NCBI GenBank assembly: GCA_030180135.1
Contig: CM058234.1
Location: 29,422,766 to 29,486,765 of the forward strand
Source: Orychophragmus violaceus
Taxonomy: Eukaryota > Streptophyta > Magnoliopsida > Brassicales > Brassicaceae
Direction of reading: 5' to 3'
DNA length: 64,000 nucleotides
Shown one piece after another: positions 10,056 through 20,594 of the stretch (its first letter is position 1; the number at the start of each line of letters is the position of its first letter). Both the position numbers and the translations under genes were made by a program. The notes beneath the pieces were generated by a model that had not been told where the DNA came from, made no database searches, and worked only from the letters and a program-made list of their open reading frames with translations.

Positions 10056-12484
10056 ATGAACATGTAAGTTCTCCATTTAACCGATTGTTTTTGTTTAATT
10101 CTCTTGTTTAGGTTGTATGAAATTAAGAAATGGTTTCATGTCTTGCTTGAAAGGTAGTTTAGGTTGAGAATGCTTGATTGAACATTAGTTCTTAGGATTT
10201 TTAATTGTTTGGATATGAATTTTGTGATTTTCTAACATTGTTTTGTTTGTTAATCCGATTTAAAACGTTTTGGAAAACGTTTTAAACGTTTTAGAACTTG
10301 TAAAACGCTTGAAATATGTTTAGGATCATGAAATTTATTTTTGGAATTTTTTTGAAATTTGTTTTGAATTTTAAACGTTTTTATCTTATAAAAAACGTTT
10401 TCTAAATTTTTAAGAATTTATAAAACATTTTGAAATTTTTTAAAAACGTTTTAGAAATTTTTAAGCGATTCAAATCTTTTTTTAAAATTTACTTTCCATT
10501 TTAAAATGTTTTAGAATTTTTTTTTTGGAATTTTAAAACGTTTTTGAAATGTTTTTGGAATTTTAAAACTTTTTTGAAAATTTGTTTTAATTTTAACACG
10601 TTTTTAAAGTTTTTTTGAATTTTATAAACGTTTGTGGAATTTTAATTGAATTTTAAAACATTTTTTAATCTTCTAAAAGGTTTTTCAAAGTTTTTTTAAA
10701 AATATTTTTCTATAATTTATATATAGAATTCATAATCTGAATTTTCGATTGGTTTGTAGGGACACTTTTTTGAGCTTTGAGGAGCTTATGTCCTCTCCGG
10801 TGAATGAGGTACACGAGGAGCCGGTTCAGCAACAACAACTGAGAGCCCGACGGTCTCGGTCGACTCAGCTGCGACCCACACATGCTCCATCTTCTCAGAC
10901 ACAGCCGGGAACGTCTCAGCCTCAGCCGGAGGTTCCGAGTGGGAGTCACTCTGTGTCTCAGGCAACACATTATGTCACGCCTTCTATTGCCGTAGAGATA
11001 TCGGTGTTCGTCGATCAACCGGGACGAGAGCTGCTCAAACGGCTCGACCCATTCTACGAGACCAACCCTGGAACTTTCTGGTATTAAATCATCTAACTTT
11101 TAATTCTCGTTTACACACTTGTTTAGTTTACATTTATAAATCTTTGTCTTTTTTGCCTTATTAGGTTTACTTTGACGGAATCCAAGATCTCGAAGAGCAT
11201 TTTGGGAATGATGTATAGCATGCTCCAATTCGGGTACCCGACGTACAAGGAAATGCCTTTATCCGATAGGCATAACTGGTTCCGCCAATTCGCGGTAAAT
11301 AACTACGTTCACTTTATTATATATTTTTATATTTATTTATAAAGTTTTTTTTAATTCTAACAAATATTTAATCTTTTTTTCTATAGCAAGAGTATACATG
11401 GGATAGAAAGTATACCGAATTTGGTGGAACAGGAGTTCCACATGAAGGCTTCAACGCATTACTCGAACGTACTCAACATATGGAAACAGAAGTGCTGCAG
11501 GAATGAAGTTCCGAAGGGTATTAGCGAAGACGGCGAGGTTTGGAAGGGCCTGGTCTGTCATTGGAGTAAGCCTGAAACCGCATCAACCTCTTCGACTAAC
11601 TCCCAGAACCGTAGAATTCAAAGGAACGGTGTTGGGATCCCAACTCATAATGCAGGAGCAAGGAGCACCGCATCGAGGAAGATAATCTTGGTAAGTATTT
11701 TTTTTATTTTAAATTTCAATATGTTTAGATCGTTTTTTAAGTCAAAAATTGTTTTTACTGAAACAAAAGAACAGACGAGACCCAAATCTTTTTGAGCTCA
11801 TCGAGGATGGCCACAAAAACAAGGAAACTTGTGAAATCCAGGATCCAATTGCTCGGAGGGTTGTTGAGTCGATGAAGAGGCGTTTGGATGAGGTGGTTAC
11901 CCAATCCGAAGAAATCGGTTCAACGGAAGAGATACCTCACGAACAGATCAACGAAGTCTTCCTTGAGGTAAAATTTTAATTTTAAATAAATTTGGATTGT
12001 TTATAGTTACTTAAACTCTTAACTTAAATTAATAACATAAATACTTTACAAGAGACTGAGAAGAGAAGAGGCCGGGTTTTCGGGTTGAGAAACTTGGCGG
12101 ACAAAATCACGACACCGCATTCCCGTTTTCGTCATGAAGACGTGAACTATGCCCAAGTCTTAAGGGAAAAGGAAGCAGAGATTGAAGCGTTGAATGCCAG
12201 TCAGACACGGATTGAAGCCCGAATGGCAGAGAAAGAGGAAGAAACGGAGAAGAAGTTGGAAGAGATGAATGCTCGGTTCGAATACTTTATGCAGCACGCC
12301 CATCTTCCAGGAGCAGCACCAGCGAACCAGGGTAGGGGGAAAGGGAAGTGGAAAGAGAAAGACAAAGGGGACGGGAGCGGGATCGGGATCCGCTCCCCAA
12401 TGAATGTAATTTTAAAACTTTTTTGGAATTATTTTAGTAAATTTTAATAAATTTCTTTTTCTTTGATGTTTATTTTTATAGTAA
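10056..12484 (+). pseudogene. TNPA-like (Transposase_24/TNP1) CACTA gene with one frameshift
   Basis: Seven exons can be read: 10056-10063, 10760-11080, 11165-11294, 11387-11690, 11770-11967, 12055-12405 and 12482-12484. The first is an 8-base micro-exon and the last is just the stop codon. All junctions are GT-AG and in phase, giving about 437 aa if one extra base near 11420 is ignored; with it, translation stops early in exon 4. The N-terminus is Q/P/S-rich. The core has HNWFRQFA-QEYTW, then VEQEFHMKAS and VWKGLVCHW. After NRRDPNLFELIEDGHKNKE comes a long charged coiled coil (about 12130-12290). This is the family whose members bind subterminal repeats. The CCGTCGG inverted repeat lies just upstream. 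A sequencing error at the shift cannot be excluded. Confidence 0.72.
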
Positions 12485-12532
12485 TAATTAATTAATTAAT
12501 TTCCGAAATATATTTTTTAATAATTTTTACGT

Positions 12533-12900
12533 ATCCGTCGGTAAACCATCGGTAATATACCGTCGGAATGCCGTCGTCAGTATACCGTCGGAATGCCGTC
12601 GTCGGTATACCGTCGGAATACCGCCGGTAATATTCCGTCGGAATATCGCCAGTAATATTCCGTCGGTATACCGTCGGTTTAGCTCCGTCGGTATATCGTC
12701 AGAATACCGTCGGTATTCCCTCCATTGAAAATCGGTCGATAATTCGTCAGTTTCTTTTCTGACGGTAATCCGTCGGTATTTACTGACGATAAACCGACGG
12801 AAATTGTTTCCGACTAAATAGAACTAACGAAATTTTTTGGTGGGAAATCTGTCGAAAATGGTCATTTCCGACGGAAAACCGTCGATTTTTACCCTAAAAA
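12533..12900. repeat. CCGTCGG subterminal repeat cluster of CACTA right end
   Basis: More than a dozen CCGTCGG or near-CCGTCGG words (for example CCGTCGGAATGCCGTCG) fill the last 390 bases before the terminus, in both orientations. This is the position of TNPA-binding subterminal repeats in En/Spm-type elements. Small ACCGTCGGTAT-like steps suggest slippage growth. Confidence 0.8.
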
Positions 12901-12907
12901 TGGCTTG

Positions 12908-12920
12908 TTTTCTTGTAGTG
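12908..12920. repeat. CACTA right terminal sequence
   Basis: TTTTCTTGTAGTG is the exact inverse of the plant En/Spm terminus CACTACAAGAAAA. The next three bases, cat, are the expected 3-bp target duplication, but the left flank is outside the window. Confidence 0.92.
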
Positions 12921-12921
12921 C

Positions 12922-13074
12922 ATGGTGAGTGAAGAAAGGATTAAGTATTGGCTGTTGAAGAACTCGTGGGGACAAAGCTGGGGAAAAAATGGTTACATGA
13001 GAATCAAGAGAGACGTGGATGCATCCCAAGGAATGTGTGGTTTGGCCCATCTTGCTTACTATCCACTTGCATGA
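12922..13074 (+). pseudogene. Papain-like cysteine protease, last exon only, cut by CACTA
   Basis: The frame starting at the CACTA border gives a C1A protease C-terminus: YWLLKNSWG, then WGKNGYMRIKRD, then GMCGLA and a final YYPLA before TGA. The NSWG asparagine, third member of the papain catalytic triad, is present. The catalytic Cys and His and everything before them would lie left of the transposon. Identity is firm because these motifs are diagnostic. It resembles the plant senescence-type papain subgroup. No lesion is seen in the piece that remains, so the insertion may be what broke the gene, or the CACTA sequence might be spliced around. Confidence 0.85.
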
Positions 13075-13495
13075 ATCCTATTATGTTGTTCGAATATGTT
13101 TATTGGGTCTGCTAAGAATAATTTACGATACCCATATCATTAATCTTATGCAACTATGGTCCCACGTTTTCGTCGGAGTCATATATTTTTAAAGTTATGT
13201 TGGTGGAAGCATGTATTACGTTGGTGTAATAATATATCTAAAGTTCTTGTGGTAATTATTAGATCTTATAGCCAAACATATGGAGACGAAAACATGATAA
13301 TGGAGAGAACTATTAACAACAACAACAGTATATACAAGCATGCCTACAAACTTTTGAAGAAAAGAAAAACATCGAATTTTATTCGTGAGGATCCATTTAT
13401 AGAATATATACTACATATATGTTTAGGGGTTATATTGTCATTTGTTTATATCTAAGCTTCCCCTTTATTAATATATCTAAGTCTTTCACTTTACA
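13075..13495 (+). repeat. Protease 3' flank grading into 5' LTR of Copia-2
   Basis: The right border at 13495 is set by the primer site that follows. The last 42 bases (13454-13495) resemble the final bases of the matching 3' LTR (17853-17895), sharing taagtct-t-cactttaca. A TATA-like tatagaatatata occurs near 13398. I cannot find the left LTR border, so the division between protease 3' UTR and LTR is unresolved. Confidence 0.45.
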
Positions 13496-13508
13496 TGGTA
13501 TCAGAACC
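13496..13508 (+). other. Primer binding site of Copia-2
   Basis: TGGTATCAGAACC matches the Met-tRNA-type primer site with one change in the standard core (GAGC to GAAC) and follows the LTR end TTTACA directly. Confidence 0.75.
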
Positions 13509-13579
13509 GTCAATATCCTAAAGACCTAAATTAAACACAAAAAGTTTTCTTTGTCGTCATCTTTCTCATCACGTCGACA

Positions 13580-16500
13580 ATGGCGAACCCTCAGAACACA
13601 AACAACGCAGACTTGATTCATGTCTACAACCAGGCTATTTACAACATCAACACATCAAACATCACCGAATTAACGGCAACCAACTACTTAATGTGGAGCA
13701 TGCAGTTTCATGCTCTCGTCGATTGCTACGACCTTGCAGGGTATCTTGATGGAACCCTCCCAATGCCTCCGCCAACAATTATTGTCAACGATATCGTCTC
13801 TCCTAACCCGGCCTACTCGGTGTGGAAAAGGCAGGATCATCTCGTCTTTACTGCGCTTCTCGGTGCCATATCCACTACGATCCAACCGATTGCAATCAAC
13901 AATGCTGAGATCTGGCACAAGCTAGCATCAACGTATGCTAAACCAACAAGAAGCCACATCAATCAGTTAAAGAATCAGCTCAAAACTTGGAACAAAGGCA
14001 CCAATTCAGTTGATGAATACGTTCAAGGATTCATCACGCGAGTCGACCAATTAGCCATCATGGGAAAACCGATGGATTTGGAAGACCAAATCGAAGCAGT
14101 TCTAAGCGGCTTATCAGAAGATTACAAGAGAATAGTCGATCAGGTGGAAAGACGTGACACTGCTCCTACGATAACTGAATTTCATGAAAAAAACTTACTA
14201 ATCATGAAAGTAAGTTACTCGCCATGGCTGCAAAAACACAGCTTCCTCTTTCTGCAAATGTTGCGTTCAATCGCAACAACAACACCACACAACAGAAGAC
14301 CTACAACAAGAATTGAAACCAGCCTCAGTCGTGGCAGAGTAACCGCAACCAAGCCTCTTCTCGTCCTAAGTTCCGACAATCCAAATCATATCTCGGAAAG
14401 TGCCAGATTTGCAATGTTCATGGTCACAGTGCTTGACGTTGTCTACAGATCCAAACCGTGGCGCAAAACTTAAGTTATACCACACCATTCGCGTCATGGC
14501 AACCATGTGCCAATGTTCCTGTTGCGTCGTCGTACAACCCCAAGAACTGGCTACTTGACAGTGGAGCGACCCATCATATCACCAATGACCTTGCAAACCT
14601 TTCTCTTCATCTACCATACAATGGAGGAAATGATGTTATCATCAGAGATGGGTCTTCTTTGATAATATCGCACACAGGTTATACTTTCTTACCTTCTCAA
14701 TCCAAATAATTGGCTTTAATCGAATGCTTTATGTTCCTGATATTCATAAGAACTTGATATCCGTCTATCGATTGTGTAACACTAATCAAGTGTCGATTGA
14801 ATTCCCCCCGTACATTTTCAGGTGAAGGATCTCAGCACGGAGGCGCTTCTACTTCAAGGCAGATGCAAGGATGAGTTGTATGATTGACTGATGCCTACAT
14901 TTGACGCGCATACGTTGTTTGCATCACCAAGTCCAAAAACCATGGTTTCTTCATGGCATTCAAGGCTCGGTCACCCTTCACCACCATTATTAAAATAAAT
15001 GCTTTCAAATTTTTCTTTACATGTTGCTTCTTCCAATTCAAAAAAAATTGCTTTGTTTGGATTGACAAATCAATAAAAGTCACAAAATTCCTTTTCATCA
15101 AACGTCCATAGTTTCTATACGTCCTTTACAATATCTTTTTACTGATGTATGGACATCTCCCATCACACTTCTTTCAATCACAATAAATACTATCTCATCT
15201 TTGTTGATCACTTCACTCGTTACACTTGGTTTTATCCTCCCAAGCAAAAATCTCAGGTCAAAGAACTTTTCGTTCCTTTCAAAGCTTTGGTCGAAAACCA
15301 TTTTCAAGTAAAAAATACAAACATAGTATTCTGATAATGGTGGATATATTTCCTTACGGAGCTTCCTTCGAAAACATGATATCTCTCATCTTACGACACA
15401 ACCGCAAACACCAGAACATAATGGTGTCTCAAAGAGGAAGCATCGACACATAGTTGAGACTGGCCTTAGACTGCTCTCCATTGCATGTATGCCTAAAGAG
15501 TACTGTACATATGCTTTTCACACTGCTGTGTATTTGATTAACTGATTACTAACACTCGTCTTAGGTAATCAATATCCATACAACCAGCTCTTTGGTGTCT
15601 CTTTGGGGTTAGTCCGAACTATGAAAAGTTGTGAGTGTTTGGTTGCTTGTCTTTTCCTTGGCTGTGTTCATACGCTTCACATAATCTCGAAAATCGTTCT
15701 AAAGATGTGTGTTTGTTGGCTATTCACTCACACAAAGTGCATATTTATGCCTAGATGTCTCTACTGGCCGAGTGTTCACATCACAACATGTTCAAATTGA
15801 TGAGGCTGTTTTTCCTTTTAAGCAACAATCAAAAGCTCATGCGTCTGCTACAGAACAACAAACTACAGCCTCCATGCCTACCGTAACTTCATTACCGGTC
15901 TCTTCATCGCCAAAGGTCCTGCCTCCAGCGCTCCAGAGCTCGAGTCTTCACCGTGCGCCATCAAACCACCCGTCACCACCACTAAGTATCAGCCTTCAAC
16001 CGCCAATCTCCACTAATGGACATGTATTACCTTCTAATCTCTTTGTTTCTTCTAATCCCCCACAAAGGCTCACTGGCCAAGACCGAATCCCGAATACCCA
16101 AACCCAACCCGACCAACCCAAAATCACCAATGAAAGACCCACTGATCATGACCAAACTATCCCTAATCAAACCACAAATGAACCTATCTCTACCTCCCAA
16201 AGACCCACTGGTTGTAAACCCGCTTTACCTTCCTCTGTGACTTTGCACACTATGTTGTCGCTAGTAGTTCCACCACAAAATGACCATCAAATGAGAACTA
16301 GAGATAAAAATCAGATCTCAAAACCCACAAAAAATCCACCCTTCATTTCGCACTAAAACTCTCTTATGAGCCTGATCCAGCGACGTACAAGCAAGAACTT
16401 AAAGATGAGCATTGGCGAGCCATGTCAATTGAATACGATGGCCAAATTGAGAAACACCCATGGGATCTCGTACCTCTGGAATCATCACATAATGTATTGG

Positions 16501-17865
16501 ATGTCGCTTGGTTTTTAAGACCAAGATACTACCTACTGGCGAACTCAAAAATACAAAGAACGGCTTGTAGCTAAGTGTTTCGTCAACAGTATGGTCTCGA
16601 CTACAAAGAAACGTTCAGTCCGGTGATTAAGGTAGTTACTATCCGACTTGTTCTTGGTTATGATACTACTAATTCGTGGTCATTTCGCCAACTTGATGTC
16701 AATCAAGCCTTTCTTCAAGGGACACTCAAAGAGAAAGTGTTCATGGCTCAGCGTCCTTGATTCGTTGATGCTGATCACCCCAATCATGTGTGTCGCCTCA
16801 ACAAAGCAATTTACGGTCTGAAACAAGCACCTCGTGCCTGGTACTTAAAACTCAAAAACTTCCTACTTGCATCTGGTTTCTGAAAAGCTATGCAGATGCG
16901 TCACTCTTTGTCTACTTTCATGGTTCGGTTTTGATGTACATCCTTGTGTATGCCGATGACATTCCTGTCACCGGCAATAACATTGCGGGTATGATCGCTA
17001 GTTTGGGTACCAGATTCTCGCTAAAAGACCAAGGAGATATAAATTATTTCCTAGGCATCGAAGTTACAAGAAGGAAAGCTGGGATTAATTTGACGCAGCG
17101 CAGATATATTCTTTATTTGCTCGCGAAGACGAACATGTTGGGTCTCCACTCCGATGCAAGCTTCACCTAAGATTTCATTGTTCTTTGGGTCTGATCTCGA
17201 TGATGATTCAGAATAAAGAATGGTGGTTGGTAGCTTTTTCAACTCACTCGTCCAGACATCTCATTCGCAGTGAATTGACTCACAGTTTATGCACAAACCT
17301 ATGACATATCACTGGTTGGAAGCGAAGCGCGTTCTACACTATCTTGCAGGCACCATGACACAAGGTATCTTCCTGCAAACAAATAATCCAATTCAGTTAC
17401 ATGCTTTCACGGATGCAGATTGGGGTGGTGACTCCGACGATTATATTTCGACCAATGCATATCTGATTTACATTGGTAAAAAAGCTATTTTGTGGTCTTC
17501 CAAAAAACAAAACGGAGTTGCAAGATCCTCTACAGAGGGAGAATATAGAGGCTTTGGTAACGCGGCATCAGAAGTTCGATGGATTTGCAACTTGCTCTCC
17601 AAACTTCACATATCCTTACCCACAGCTCTAGTTATCTAGTGTGACAATGTTGAAGCAACCTATCTCAATGCCAATCTTGTTTTTCACTCACGTATGAAAC
17701 ATTTGGCACTTGACTATCACTACTTTCGTGGGCAAATCCAATCAGGCACTCTACGAGTCTCTCATGTCTCAACCAAGGACCGGTTTGCAGACGCATTAAC
17801 AAAGCCGTTAGCTCGTGCAAGCTTTCTCCTGGAATGCTCCAAGATTAGAGTGACACACCTCCCTC
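13580..17865 (+). pseudogene. Decayed Copia gag-pol (Copia-2)
   Basis: All Copia domains occur in order on the plus strand but in shifting frames with stops. Gag is open at 13580-14473. The zinc knuckle CQICNVHGHSA-x-RC (near 14407-14450) contains a TGA. The protease keeps LLDSGATHH (about 14550). Integrase fragments fall near 15185-15310. Reverse transcriptase pieces (QQYGLDYKETFSP near 16590, then GLKQAPRAW, then YADD near 16950 where YVDD is usual) and RNase H (DADWGGD near 17415, then the ALTKPLA end near 17800) follow. The gag type and the ALTKPLARA end fit the Ale/Retrofit-type Copia lineage. No functional product is expected. Confidence 0.9.
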
Positions 17866-17895
17866 CATAATATTCATTAAGTCTTCCACTTTACA

Positions 17896-18477
17896 CCATT
17901 AATTCACATAAAGACTTTGAGACGCATGCTCGTCTCGTGGTTAGAAACCTTTGATTACATGTTTCTTGCGGGACAAGTACCACAAGCATATGTTTTGCAG
18001 ACACATGTTCGTCTAATAGTTAAATACCTTTATGGATTGTTCATACTAACAAAAGGAGCAAACGATTTGGCAGTGATATGATTAATCAATTATAAGAGGA
18101 ACGATGCCTCTAAATTTACATTAGAATCTTTTATTTGACAAATTTATCATCACTTATAATAAATAATTTTAACATCTATATTTAATACCTAAAACTCGTT
18201 TTTCGTAATTTCTCACACACACAAAAAAACGCATTATTACGCAACTTTTCATTAAAACACGATTCTGCCAGAATGTTACAATGGAAAATGGAGCTAGAAC
18301 TATTAAAAACCTTATAGACAAGCATGTCTACCCACAAAAGAAAAACAAGATAAAGAAATTTAACTTAAAATTTTAAACGATATCATAAAATTCTTTTTTC
18401 TTTCTATTGTGTATGAAAATCTTTAAAAATTCGTTTGAATAAATCTGACAATTAATATTGGTCCGAATCAATGACTT
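17896..18477. other. Intergenic, includes 3' flank of PMEI-like gene
   Basis: Unique-looking AT-rich sequence with no coding potential. The right end (about 18250-18477) would be the 3' UTR of the minus-strand PMEI-like gene. Nothing else is recognised. Confidence 0.6.
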
Positions 18478-19044
18478 TCACGGTATCTTCTTGTTGGTCT
18501 TGGTCCTTAGAGGAGGAGGAGGAGCGAGGATCTTGCTAGCATAGATGGCTATATCCGTCAAGATCCTCATATTCCAATTAGCATAAACCATGGGCGTCGG
18601 ATGAAAGAAACTCGTCCTACACATGGAAATATTCACGAGGGCAAGAGCTTGATACGCTCTCATGAACCGATAATCTCGGAGATACAAATACTTCAAAGCG
18701 TTATCAAGATGAGCATCCACCAATCTATACGCTTTCCTGCAAGCAGCGAACTCTTCTTTGCTTCGATGATCTTTGGCTTTAGGAAGAAGAGAACCTTCGA
18801 TGTTGTCCAGCGTTTCTATGGCGTTGATCCATGCTTTTGCTGCGGTTAGTTTCGCAAGTGTCTTGATGGAGGTGCGTCGTCTAATTAGCTGAGATGTGAT
18901 TGTTTGATTACAGAACTTGAAATCGATTGTTTGTTTGCAGATTCTGTTGATTAGGTCTTGTGTTGATGGATCAGGGACAACGGAGATGGAAGACGTGAAG
19001 GTAATGCAGATGAGAAGAGAGACGAGTAGGTGAACGTATGTCAT
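18478..19044 (-). CDS. Plant invertase/pectin methylesterase inhibitor-like protein, 188 aa
   Basis: The protein starts with a hydrophobic signal peptide (about 1-20), so it should enter the secretory path to the apoplast. The mature part has the four conserved cysteines of the PMEI fold: C36 and C45 in the N-terminal hairpin (ICKQTIDFKFC), then C102 and C142. In this family a four-helix bundle held by two disulphides caps pectin methylesterase or acid invertase; sequence alone does not tell which. NQT (46-48) and NIS (138-140) are possible N-glycosylation sites. The gene is intronless, as is usual. A TATA box lies upstream. The tail PPPPLRTKTNKKIP is unusually basic. It is intact amid transposons and is the best candidate for a working host gene here. 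Confidence 0.88.
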   Translation of the reverse strand: MTYVHLLVSLLICITFTSSISVVPDPSTQDLINRICKQTIDFKFCNQTITSQLIRRRTSIKTLAKLTAAKAWINAIETLDNIEGSLLPKAKDHRSKEEFAACRKAYRLVDAHLDNALKYLYLRDYRFMRAYQALALVNISMCRTSFFHPTPMVYANWNMRILTDIAIYASKILAPPPPLRTKTNKKIP

Positions 19045-19101
19045 TGTGTTACAAGTTATTTAATGATAATGCTCAAGAGAAGCTAATTGGGTTAATATCA
19101 A

Positions 19102-19109
19102 TATTTATA
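19102..19109 (-). promoter_or_regulatory. TATA box of PMEI-like gene
   Basis: The minus strand reads TATAAATA (within gtataaatat) about 58-65 bases before the ATG at 19044, a normal spacing for a plant gene with a short leader. Confidence 0.65.
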
Positions 19110-20021
19110 CTCTTTATTTCTACGTCTTTGTCTCCATAGAATGTATCGAATATGTTCCAATACGTAGTTGTTAGCCTTTAATCTATTATGATGTTGACAT
19201 CTAAATTTTCGATTTTTGTGTTTGTCAGATCGAAATTTTGGATAAATAATGATCGATATTTTGTGATTAATGTGAGAAAAAGAATGATCTCATGAAAATA
19301 TATGTTTGGTGATTTTGTCGAAGGAAATGATGTTATGCTTAGAGAGTACGTACATTTCTTAGTTCCCTTTGGTTTGAAGTCTTTCCAAAGTAATTGAGTT
19401 GCATTTATTTTAATATTGTGTTCGCCATGTTGGGTTTAATGTTAGGTGTTAATAACGAACTTGTCCACCAAGTGGAAAGTGTTTATGTGTAATTAAACCC
19501 AAAAAAATCTGATTATATGCCGAAGATCTGGAACTCTACGAGATATGTATTAGTGTCGATATATTGATTTGTCACTGGCATTGTCAGTCGTATTAATTTG
19601 CTATGATTAGGGGTTAATTAAAGGGTCCCACGATTAAAACTTGACAATGAGCTTGGTAAATAAAATCAATTAAAGAAATTGTTGCAGAATTTAGGACACA
19701 AACAGCTTTGATTACCAAAATGTGAGTGTGTGGTGATCAACCATATTGGTAGGTCAGCCAATGATCATCAACTCTATAAAAGAATTCCCAAGAAAATATA
19801 AAGGTATTATTATCTCCAAAAATGTTAAAACGGGTTGCATTCAAAGCCCAAAGCACGTAAACGACGACGTTTAGTCGATCAATAAACCCACGACGTCTCC
19901 ATTTGGTTTTCCTTTTCAGCCATGTTTGGGTCGAGAGTAGAATCTGAAATCATTCTATGTTTTTGAAACGTTTTGGAAACTTCGGTGATAATTCTTCGAC
20001 TAAACGGGTTGGGATGCATAG
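19110..20021. other. Intergenic region upstream of PMEI-like gene
   Basis: AT-rich with no coding sequence. A tctataaaag TATA-like word lies near 19771 on the plus strand with no gene after it. An aaacgacgacgttta near-palindrome lies near 19858. This region should hold the PMEI-like gene's promoter. Confidence 0.5.
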
Positions 20022-20273
20022 AAAGTTATGGTCTCCACGGGCCACGGCAACCCAAATGTAAATACAAAACTCTCTGCATCTCATTAACAGAGACCTAAAG
20101 TTATATTGGATTTGAAGAGTCATAGCGAAATTTAGTTTATAAGCCATTGATACAAAAGATACGCTTCCGCTTATGTTAATATCAATCAAAGATTGACATG
20201 GTTTATGATTTGTAGAAATGATATAGAATTTCAACAATTGGTATTAGAACACCATGTTCAGTTTCTGTTTGAT
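20022..20273 (+). repeat. LTR end remnant with primer-site-like sequence
   Basis: About 200 bases match the segment 40804-41010 (for example cagagacctaaag and tcagtttataag versus tagtttataag), with many small differences. Just after the similarity is TGGTATTAGAAC (20239-20250), close to a Met-tRNA primer site. This makes the repeat the right end of an LTR followed by an element's leader. The rest of that element is not recognised; LINE-1 sits 40 bases downstream. Confidence 0.6.
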
Positions 20274-20594
20274 AATCAAGCTTATTTTCGTTGTTGAATC
20301 TTAAAGAAAAAAAAAACGAAACAGCCTATAACCACACCACCAGCACCGACGATATCACATATAACGGCGCTCTAGGGTTTTGAAGGCATTATCGGCGATT
20401 TTGAGATCCACGGCTGCGATCGATGAGATCAAGGCTCCTGCTCCTCTAAATCATCTTCGTTTCTCTCTTCACTGCAGTTTGCAGTCCGATTTAAACCTAC
20501 GCTTCTTACTTTACTGGCCAATCCAGTCAATTTTAGTAAAGTATCGTATATCGTTTTCCTTACAACTCACGGTACATCTCTGTGCTTTCGAGCT

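Larger units (their letters stand above)
6859..12920 (+). mobile_element. CACTA (En/Spm) transposon, right part
   Basis: Its right end is TTTTCTTGTAGTG (12908-12920), the inverse of the En/Spm terminus CACTACAAGAAAA. Inside are the C-terminal exons of a TNP2/TNPD-type transposase, two TNPA-like genes, and repeated CCGACGG/CCGTCGG words, consistent with subterminal binding sites. The left part, with the transposase core and left terminus, lies beyond Copia-1 and outside the window. The host gene resumes at 12921. Confidence 0.92.
13496..17895 (+). mobile_element. Copia-2 element, 3' LTR reduced to a stub
   Basis: This is the internal region from the primer site to the end of a short 3' LTR remnant (about 17853-17895) that matches only the tail of the 5' LTR. 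Most of the 3' LTR has been deleted. Decay of both coding and LTR sequence marks it as old relative to Copia-1. Confidence 0.75.

Noticed and set aside
8080..12900. Regularly spaced CCGTCGG words looking like a CRISPR-type or satellite array
   Set aside because: Spacing is irregular, orientation mixed, and position beside CACTA termini fits subterminal repeats.
13303..13370. Similarity to 18275-18345 (acaagcatg-ctac and surrounding words)
   Set aside because: Short and gappy in AT-rich sequence; could be chance. Not enough to claim a shared 3' UTR or repeat.
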